A DNA stretch of 6,731 bases from a bacterium UBP2_UBA4780 (GTDB lineage Bacteria > Edwardsbacteria > AC1 > EtOH8). The translations under genes were made by a program, and so were the position numbers. The stretch is taken from contig DHHE01000222.1 of the NCBI GenBank assembly GCA_002403115.1, positions 1 through 6,731 of the forward strand, written 5' to 3'. The notes beneath the pieces were generated by a model, which saw only the letters and a list, made by a program, of their open reading frames with translations, did no database searches and was not told the DNA's origin. Every line of letters starts with the position of its first letter. The stretch's first letter is position 1. Below, in pieces: positions 1-6,731 of this stretch.

Positions 1-294
1 CTGCGCCGCGCCCGTGATCATGTTCTTGATATAGTCAGCGTGCCCAGGACAGTCCACATGCGCATAGTGACGCGCTACAGTCTCGTACTCGACATGCGCC
101 GTCGCGATCGTTATCCCCCGCTCCTTCTCCTCCGGCGCCTTGTCTATCTCGTCAAACGCCGTGAACTTCGCCTGACCCTTCGTCGACAGAACCCGGGTGA
201 TTGCCGCGGTCAACGTCGTCTTCCCATGATCGATGTGACCTATCGTCCCTACGTTGACATGCGGCTTCGTCCGCTCAAATTTTTCCTTTGCCAT
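1..294 (-). CDS. tuf: Elongation factor Tu, N-terminal 98 codons (3' end outside window)
   Basis: EF-Tu is the cytoplasmic GTPase that delivers aminoacyl-tRNA to the ribosomal A site. Only the N-terminal part of the G domain is present; about 300 of the usual ~395 residues lie beyond the window edge, which falls exactly on a codon boundary. Visible motifs are the P-loop GHIDHGKTT (residues 19-27), the switch I region ending in KERGITI, and the G3 motif DCPGH (about residues 81-85) followed by ADYIKNMITGAAQ. Isoleucine replaces the common valine in GHVDHGKTT, a variant I recall from Deltaproteobacteria. The ATG start is supported by the family N-terminus MAKEKFERTKPHVNVG and by an AGAGG sequence about 7 nt upstream. 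It starts 30 nt after the fusA stop with no visible promoter or terminator between, so cotranscription is likely. Codon use is odd for its neighbours: ACG, GCG and GGG dominate and three of eight Ile codons are ATA. Many bacteria have two tuf copies, so this may be one of a pair. Confidence 0.97.
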   Translation of the reverse strand, partial: MAKEKFERTKPHVNVGTIGHIDHGKTTLTAAITRVLSTKGQAKFTAFDEIDKAPEEKERGITIATAHVEYETVARHYAHVDCPGHADYIKNMITGAAQ

Positions 295-324
295 CGCCGT
301 ACCTCTTTTTCCTGTTTGTTCAGC

Positions 325-2403
325 CTAAAAGCCTCGTATCTTATGGATAATTGCATCGGCCTGCCTGGTCGGGACCTCAGCAAATTCACTAAACTGCATG
401 GTAAATGTCGCCCGGCCCTGGGTTGCTGACCGCAGATCCGTCGAGTAGCCGAACATCTCGGCAAGGGGAGCCCTGGCCTGCACGACCTGGCTACCCCGGT
501 CAACCTCGACCCCGACGATATGAGCCCTTTTCCTGTTCAGGTCGTTGATGACCTCGCCCAGGTACTCTTCCGGGGTGATGATCTCCAGCGCCATTACCGG
601 CTCCAGCAGGATCGGCGACGCTTCCTGTGCAGCCTTGCGGCAGGCCATGGTAGCGGCTACGCCGAAGGCCATCTCGGTGGAGTTCTCCTCATCATAGGAG
701 CCGCCCACCAGTCGGACCCGCACATCCGTGACCGGATAGCCGATCAGGGGGCCGGAATCGAGACTGTCTCGCACTCCCTTTTCCACGGCGGCGATAAATT
801 CCTTGGGCACCTGGTCCTCGGAAACCGCTCTCTCGAACTGGACGCCCACACCACGCTCCAGCGGCTCAAGTTCGAGCTCAACGTGTCCGTACTGCTCCTT
901 GCCGCCTCCCTGAGTGACAAAGCGCCCCTCGGCAGAAGCGGTGGCGGTCAGGGATTCCTTGTAGGCGACCTGGGGTTTACCCACATTGGCCGAAACCTTG
1001 AAATCCCGGATCAGCCTGTCGACTATGATTTCCAGGTGTAGTTCGCCCATCCCGGAAATAATTGTCTGGCCGGTGTCTTCGTTCACCGACACGCGAAAGC
1101 TCGGGTCTTCCTTGGCTATCCGCTCAAGGGTTTCCTTGAGCTTGCCTTCGTCGGCCTTGGTCTTTGGCTCAATGGCCACGCCGATGACCGGCTCGGGAAA
1201 ATCCATACTCTCAAGCACGACATAATCGCCGGCACCGCAGAGGGTGTCGCCGGTGGTCGAAAACTTCAACCCGACCACCGCGCCGATATCGCCGGCGCTC
1301 AACCCGTCGACCTCCTCCCGCTTGTTGGCATGGAGCAGGATGAGTTTGGAAATCTTTTCCTGCTTTCGCTTCAAGGGATTGAACACCTTGTCGCCTACCT
1401 TGAGCTCACCGGAGTAAACCCTGATAAACGAGAGATTATCCACGAACGCATCGGCCTGGAGCTTAAAGATCAGGCCGGAAAATTTTTCCTTTCGATCAGC
1501 ATTCCGGACAATGATGCCCCCATCCTTGTCATGCCCCTGCACCGGTGGAATGTCCAGCGGCGAGGGCAGATACCGAATTACGGCATCAAGCAGGGGCTGC
1601 ACCCCCTTGTTTTTAAATGCTGACCCGCACAGCACAGGAACAATGTCCAATGACAGGGTCGCCTTGCGCAGTGCCTTGTATAACTCTGCAGGAGTTATTT
1701 CACTGTCATTCAAATATTTTTCCATGACCCCCTCATCGAAGTCGGCCAACTTCTCGAGGAGAGTCATCCGGGCGGCCGAGGATTTGTCCTTTAAATCGTC
1801 GGGGATTTCCTCTATCCCAACCTGCAGGCCCTGGGTCGACTCATCAAAGCGCAGAACCTTCTGCTCGACGAGATCGATGATGCCGGCAAAGCTGTCTTCG
1901 CTGCCTAGGGGCAGCGTTATCGGCACCGGATTCGCACCCAGTTGCTCGCGTATCTCGGAAACGCAACGCCCAAAGTCAGCACCGATGCGATCCATCTTGT
2001 TGACAAAGGCGAGGCGCGGTATCCGATAATGGTCGGCTTGTCGCCAAACCGTTTCCGATTGGGGCTCAACACCGCCAACCGCGCAGAAAATGGCGATTGC
2101 GCCATCAAGCACCCGCAGGCACCGCTCCACCTCAATGGTGAAATCGACGTGCCCTGGGGTGTCAATTATATTGATCCGGTGGTCCTTCCACAAGCAGGTA
2201 GTGGCTGCCGAGGTGATAGTGATCCCCCGTTCCTGCTCCTGCTCCATCCAGTCCATGACCGCCGTGCCGTCATGGACCTCACCCAGCTTGTGCGACCGGC
2301 CGGTGTAAAAGAGAATACGTTCCGTGGTCGTGGTTTTCCCCGCATCGATATGGGCCATAATGCCTATATTGCGCAGGGTGGATAGCGATCCTCCTCCAGC
2401 CAC
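325..2403 (-). CDS. fusA: Elongation factor G (EF-G)
   Basis: EF-G is the GTPase that drives tRNA-mRNA translocation and, with RRF, ribosome recycling. The 692-residue length fits the family (about 690-705). G-domain motifs are all present: AHIDAGKTT (17-25), RGITIT (59-64), DTPGH (81-85), NKMD (135-138), GSAFK (260-264). Domain II follows from about 305, domain III holds SGMGELHLEI (450-459), domain IV spans about 475-600, and domain V contains PEEYLGEVINDLNRKR and MFGYSTDLRS. The domain IV tip is unusual. The loop normally reading SGGRGQYG is GGGKEQYG, and the loop normally GSYHDVDSSE is GSYDEENSTE, so Asp571 replaces the histidine known as His583 in E. coli. The start is GTG at 2403: it gives the expected short tail before LRNIGIMAHIDAGKTT, and no in-frame ATG precedes the P-loop except Met16 within the conserved block. 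Its Shine-Dalgarno sequence is weak (GGGA, 7 nt away). A canonical str-operon EF-G is most likely, but a paralogous subfamily (EF-G II or spdEFG) cannot be excluded without a tree. Confidence 0.96.
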   Translation of the reverse strand: MAGGGSLSTLRNIGIMAHIDAGKTTTTERILFYTGRSHKLGEVHDGTAVMDWMEQEQERGITITSAATTCLWKDHRINIIDTPGHVDFTIEVERCLRVLDGAIAIFCAVGGVEPQSETVWRQADHYRIPRLAFVNKMDRIGADFGRCVSEIREQLGANPVPITLPLGSEDSFAGIIDLVEQKVLRFDESTQGLQVGIEEIPDDLKDKSSAARMTLLEKLADFDEGVMEKYLNDSEITPAELYKALRKATLSLDIVPVLCGSAFKNKGVQPLLDAVIRYLPSPLDIPPVQGHDKDGGIIVRNADRKEKFSGLIFKLQADAFVDNLSFIRVYSGELKVGDKVFNPLKRKQEKISKLILLHANKREEVDGLSAGDIGAVVGLKFSTTGDTLCGAGDYVVLESMDFPEPVIGVAIEPKTKADEGKLKETLERIAKEDPSFRVSVNEDTGQTIISGMGELHLEIIVDRLIRDFKVSANVGKPQVAYKESLTATASAEGRFVTQGGGKEQYGHVELELEPLERGVGVQFERAVSEDQVPKEFIAAVEKGVRDSLDSGPLIGYPVTDVRVRLVGGSYDEENSTEMAFGVAATMACRKAAQEASPILLEPVMALEIITPEEYLGEVINDLNRKRAHIVGVEVDRGSQVVQARAPLAEMFGYSTDLRSATQGRATFTMQFSEFAEVPTRQADAIIHKIRGF

Positions 2404-2414
2404 GTTTAATTCCC
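2389..2414 (-). promoter_or_regulatory. fusA translation start region: GTG with weak upstream SD and purine-rich early codons
   Basis: Upstream of the GTG (2401-2403) the only Shine-Dalgarno-like bases are GGGA (2411-2414), 7 nt before the start. A much stronger anti-SD match, GGAGGAGGA (2389-2397), lies inside the gene as the Gly-Gly-Gly codons 3-5. No ATG, GTG or TTG follows it at a usable distance in the fusA frame before Met16, which would delete conserved sequence, so GTG is kept as the start. The internal purine run could affect initiation or early elongation; that is inference. Confidence 0.55.
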
Positions 2415-2441
2415 GTATCCCTGTTTATCATCTTCAGCTTG

Positions 2442-2470
2442 TTTGCTGCATAATTCGATAAGCTCGCAAA
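2442..2470 (-). repeat. Hairpin with the shared 12-nt loop motif, copy 2 (fusA leader)
   Basis: On the minus strand TTTGC (2466-2470) can pair with GCAAA (2442-2446), a 5-bp AT-rich stem around a 19-nt loop. The loop contains AGCTTATCGAAT (2453-2464), identical to the sequence in the loop of the rpsL-rpsG hairpin. The motif ends 49 nt before the fusA GTG. The two stems differ in sequence while the loop is identical, which suggests an RNA (or DNA) recognition element rather than a duplicated block. The stem alone is weak, so confidence rests on the shared motif. Confidence 0.45.
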
Positions 2471-2568
2471 AAATGAAACCACTGACCATCCGCCACGCTG
2501 ATTTCAATATGTCGCTTTGCTTACCGACGTCGGAATCGGATAATTTTCGTTTCCGACAAAAAGTCGTT

Positions 2569-2597
2569 TATTTACAGCAGTCGGCACTGCTTGTCAA
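2569..2597 (-). promoter_or_regulatory. Candidate sigma70-type promoter for fusA-tuf, spacer filled by a dyad
   Basis: A perfect -35 hexamer TTGACA (2592-2597) is followed after 17 nt by TAAATA (2569-2574), a mediocre -10. Transcription would begin near 2562 and give a leader of about 160 nt before fusA. Sixteen of the 17 spacer bases form the inverted repeat AGCAGT-GCCG-ACTGCT (2576-2591), the place where a repressor or a MerR-type activator would bind. The -35 match and exact spacing support a promoter; the weak -10 leaves doubt. Confidence 0.5.
2576..2591. promoter_or_regulatory. Dyad (possible operator) between the -35 and -10 of the candidate fusA promoter
   Basis: This is a perfect 6-bp inverted repeat with a 4-bp centre, AGCAGT-GCCG-ACTGCT on the minus strand. 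It starts 1 nt before the -10 hexamer and abuts the -35 (2592-2597). In a readthrough transcript from rpsG it could also fold as a 6-bp stem with a GCCG tetraloop. One GTCGG block of the alternating series overlaps it (2580-2584). No regulator can be named. Confidence 0.4.
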
Positions 2598-2643
2598 TGT
2601 TCTTCTGCAACATCCAGCCGACGCTAGCCTGATTTGCCTGCTC

Positions 2644-3117
2644 TTACCAACGATAATGGGCAAAGGCCTTGTTCGCCTCGGCCATCTTATGCGTATCCTC
2701 GCGTTTCTTTACGGCCGAGCCACGGTTATGGTAGGCATCGATCAATTCAGCGGCGAGTTTGTCGGACATGGTTTGTCCGGAACGACCCTTGGCATAGGAA
2801 ATGATCCAGCGGATCGCCAAAGCATTGCGCCGGTCAGGACGAACCTCCACCGGAACCTGATAGGTGGCGCCGCCCACTCGGCGGGACTTCACCTCAACCC
2901 GGGGCCTGACATTCTCCATGGCCGCCTCAAAGACCGACAGGGCCTCCTCCCCGGCCATCTTCTCGCTGATAATATCCAGAGCCCCGTAGAGCAGATGCCG
3001 GGCAACGGATTTCTTCCCATCTTCCATCAGGGAGTTGGTAAACTTGGACACCAGGGCGCTGTTGAATCTTGGGTCCGGACCCACCGGCTTCTTCGCGATC
3101 AGTTTTTTTCTAGGCAT
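2644..3117 (-). CDS. rpsG: Small ribosomal subunit protein uS7 (S7)
   Basis: S7 is a primary 16S rRNA-binding protein that nucleates assembly of the 30S head and lies near the E site. The 157-residue length matches the family (about 156). Recognisable segments are the N-terminus MPRKKLIAKKPVGPDPRFNS, KFTNSLMEDGKKSVARHLLYGALDII, the beta-ribbon region RPRVEVKSRRVGGATYQVPV (about residues 71-90) and the closing MAEANKAFAHYRW. The start is ATG at 3117, with AGGA 3 nt upstream and GGGGA a little further away; a short hairpin (3125-3139) includes part of this region. It lies 144 nt after rpsL and 240 nt before fusA, both longer gaps than usual within a ribosomal operon, and both structured. In E. 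coli S7 represses its own operon by binding the rpsL-rpsG junction. The structured gap here is consistent with such feedback, but the sequence does not prove it. Confidence 0.98.
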   Translation of the reverse strand: MPRKKLIAKKPVGPDPRFNSALVSKFTNSLMEDGKKSVARHLLYGALDIISEKMAGEEALSVFEAAMENVRPRVEVKSRRVGGATYQVPVEVRPDRRNALAIRWIISYAKGRSGQTMSDKLAAELIDAYHNRGSAVKKREDTHKMAEANKAFAHYRW

Positions 3118-3124
3118 TGTTCCT

Positions 3125-3139
3125 ATTCCCCAAAGGAAT
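3125..3139 (-). promoter_or_regulatory. Small hairpin overlapping the rpsG ribosome binding region
   Basis: ATTCC (3135-3139, minus strand) can pair with GGAAT (3125-3129), leaving a 5-nt loop. The right arm contains part of the GGGGA purine run, while the closer AGGA, 3 nt before the rpsG ATG, stays free. The structure is short, so it is only a candidate for moderating initiation. Confidence 0.3.
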
Positions 3140-3178
3140 CGTTGATAAGGTCGCTCAACTTGCTCACGCCGACCATCT

Positions 3179-3208
3179 GCCTCTGTACATTCGATAAGCT
3201 TCAGAGGC
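3179..3208 (-). repeat. Hairpin with the shared 12-nt loop motif, copy 1 (rpsL-rpsG gap)
   Basis: GCCTCTG (3202-3208) and CAGAGGC (3179-3185) form a perfect, GC-rich 7-bp stem on the minus-strand transcript. The 16-nt loop contains AGCTTATCGAAT (3189-3200). The same 12 bases lie in a hairpin loop in the rpsG-fusA gap at 2453-2464. The motif ends 71 nt before the rpsG ATG. No T-run follows, so it is not a terminator. A binding site for an autoregulatory ribosomal protein such as S7 is a reasonable hypothesis. Confidence 0.55.
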
Positions 3209-3215
3209 TGCCGTC

Positions 3216-3243
3216 GTCACAATCGCATTTTTGCGATTGTGAC
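3216..3243. repeat. Perfect 12-bp inverted repeat with 4-nt loop downstream of rpsL
   Basis: The arms GTCACAATCGCA (minus strand 3243-3232) and TGCGATTGTGAC (3227-3216) are fully complementary, with AAAA as the loop. It begins 18 nt after the rpsL stop codon. Neither strand has a T-run after the stem, so an intrinsic terminator is unlikely. It could be an mRNA processing or stability element, part of a feedback site for S7, or a binding site for a dimeric DNA-binding protein. A TTGTG at 3256-3260 could compete for the CACAA of the first arm. Confidence 0.7.
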
Positions 3244-3246
3244 CAA

Positions 3247-3256
3247 GCGTTAACGC
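3247..3256. repeat. Perfect palindrome GCGTTAACGC just after rpsL
   Basis: A 10-bp perfect palindrome begins 5 nt after the rpsL stop codon and lies 3 nt before the 12-bp hairpin. As RNA it is too tight to fold well, so if functional it would more likely act as DNA. It may equally be chance. Confidence 0.3.
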
Positions 3257-3261
3257 ACAAG

Positions 3262-3633
3262 TTATTTGGGCCGCTTGGCCCCATATTTTGACCGGCCCTG
3301 CTTGCGGTCCGAGACACCAAGGGTGTCAAGCGTGCCGCGGATAATATGATACCGCACGCCGGGCAGGTCTTTGACCCTGCCGCCCCGGATCAAAACCACC
3401 GAGTGCTCCTGCAGGTTGTGCCCGATACCGGGAATATACGAGGTCACCTCAATACCGTTGGTCAACCGCACCCTGGCCACCTTCCGCAACGCGGAGTTCG
3501 GCTTTTTGGGAGTGGTGGTATATACGCGCACACAGACGCCCCGTCTCTGGGGGCAGCTCTGCAGAGCGGGGGTGTTGGTCCGCTTGGTAACTTTTTTTCT
3601 TCTATTCCGGACAAGCTGGTTGATTGTCGGCAT
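3262..3633 (-). CDS. rpsL: Small ribosomal subunit protein uS12 (S12)
   Basis: S12 sits at the decoding centre of the 30S subunit, controls translational accuracy and is the classical streptomycin-resistance locus. The 123-residue length is typical. Landmarks are MPTINQLVRNRRKK at the N-terminus, TTTPKKPNSALRK (39-51), SYIPGIGHNLQEHSVVLIRG (65-84), GRVKDLPGVRYH (85-96) and the C-terminus GRSKYGAKRPK. Lys43 and Lys88, where substitutions commonly give streptomycin resistance, are wild type. Asp89, the beta-methylthiolation site used by RimO where that enzyme is present, is also present. The ATG at 3633 has a good ribosome binding site, GAGGAG, 8 nt upstream. It is the first gene after rpoC and probably has its own promoter (3709-3737), giving a leader of about 70 nt, while readthrough from rpoC is also possible because no terminator separates them. 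Confidence 0.98.
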   Translation of the reverse strand: MPTINQLVRNRRKKVTKRTNTPALQSCPQRRGVCVRVYTTTPKKPNSALRKVARVRLTNGIEVTSYIPGIGHNLQEHSVVLIRGGRVKDLPGVRYHIIRGTLDTLGVSDRKQGRSKYGAKRPK

Positions 3634-3708
3634 CGAAACTACTCCTCAATAAACAATAGAACTGTACCTTCCTGCTCACCCATCATGACCAGGGGCACGA
3701 AATTAGAA

Positions 3709-3737
3709 ATGATATCGTACACTACTCTCCCTGTCAA
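3709..3737 (-). promoter_or_regulatory. Sigma70-type promoter for the rpsL-rpsG-fusA-tuf operon
   Basis: A consensus -35 TTGACA (3732-3737) and a near-consensus -10 TATCAT (3709-3714) are separated by exactly 17 nt (3715-3731). The -35 starts 12 nt past the rpoC stop, and transcription would begin around 3702-3704, about 70 nt before rpsL. The bases after the -10 (TTCTAATTT) are AT-rich, unlike the GC-rich discriminators of stringently controlled E. coli ribosomal promoters. In RNA reading through from rpoC, the -35 bases would lie in the loop of a 7-bp stem (3725-3731 with 3739-3745, one G-U pair), but no T-run follows, so it does not look like a terminator. Confidence 0.8.
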
Positions 3738-3749
3738 GGGGAAAGTTCC

Positions 3750-6731
<2,982 letters not shown>

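Larger units (their letters stand above)
2524..2622 (-). repeat. Five CCGAC/GTCGG blocks in alternating orientation between rpsG and fusA
   Basis: Reading the plus strand, CCGAC occurs at 2524-2528, 2553-2557 and 2618-2622, and GTCGG at 2529-2533 and 2580-2584. Each block is thus complementary to its neighbour. Neighbouring pairs can form competing stems: 2618 with 2580 (6 bp, GTCGGC with GCCGAC), 2580 with 2553, 2553 with 2529 (7 bp, GTCGGAA with TTCCGAC, 15-nt loop), and 2524-2533 alone is a perfect 10-bp palindrome. No T-run follows any stem, so these are not intrinsic terminators. They may be alternative RNA structures or clustered protein sites. Confidence 0.5.

Noticed and set aside
40..429. 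129-codon plus-strand frame over the tuf-fusA junction
   Set aside because: It is antisense to conserved EF-Tu and EF-G ends, with an Arg/Leu-rich composition expected from reverse reading of these genes.
2453..2464. Mimicry of 16S rRNA by the 12-nt loop motif
   Set aside because: The plus strand shares TAATTCGAT with a conserved 16S segment, but the transcribed strand is the complement, so the RNA would not mimic rRNA, and the match is short.
3216..3243. Intrinsic terminator between rpsL and rpsG
   Set aside because: The stem is strong, but neither strand has a T-run after it, and rpsG must be transcribed in the same direction.
2443..3291. 282-codon open frame on the plus strand across the rpsG region
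   Set aside because: It is antisense to all of rpsG and to both structured spacers, has no visible ribosome binding site or domain, and is better explained as a shadow of the real gene.
3262..3633. Streptomycin-resistance alleles in S12
   Set aside because: Lys43 and Lys88 are both wild type, and the surrounding loops match the usual family sequence.

Overview
The window is an uninterrupted stretch of housekeeping genes, all on the minus strand: the 3' two-thirds of rpoC, then rpsL, rpsG, fusA and the first 98 codons of tuf. This is the classical str operon (S12, S7, EF-G, EF-Tu) directly behind the RNA polymerase beta' gene. The four junctions are fully visible and every gene reads without a frameshift.

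The organism is a Gram-negative-type bacterium with moderately high GC. Beta' carries the large trigger-loop insertion (SI3) typical of Proteobacteria and relatives. The EF-Tu N-terminus (GHIDHGKTT, KERGITI, HYAHVDCPGH) and the contiguous rpoC-rpsL-rpsG-fusA-tuf order resemble sulfate- and metal-reducing Desulfobacterota (former Deltaproteobacteria), perhaps near Desulfobulbales. That placement is inferred from remembered family sequences, not from a search.

Layout in transcription order (right to left): rpoC 6731-3750 (5' end outside the window); a 116-nt gap with a strong sigma70-type promoter; rpsL 3633-3262; a 144-nt gap rich in inverted repeats; rpsG 3117-2644; a 240-nt gap with a second candidate promoter and dense inverted repeats; fusA 2403-325; a 30-nt gap with only a ribosome binding site; tuf 294-1 (3' end outside). 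Together they make the core of the transcription and translation machinery: RNA polymerase, the decoding centre of the 30S subunit (S12), the 30S head (S7), the translocase (EF-G) and the aminoacyl-tRNA carrier (EF-Tu).

There is no mobile element, CRISPR array, RNA gene or unknown protein system here. What merits attention is in the spacers. An identical 12-nt sequence sits in a predicted hairpin loop in both the rpsL-rpsG and rpsG-fusA gaps. A perfect 12-bp hairpin follows rpsL. Five CCGAC/GTCGG blocks alternate in orientation before fusA. A dyad fills the spacer of the candidate fusA promoter. These suggest operon-internal, possibly protein-mediated, control that differs from the E. coli str operon in detail. 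On the protein side, EF-G has unusual acidic residues at the domain IV tip, and the tuf segment has a codon bias unlike its neighbours.
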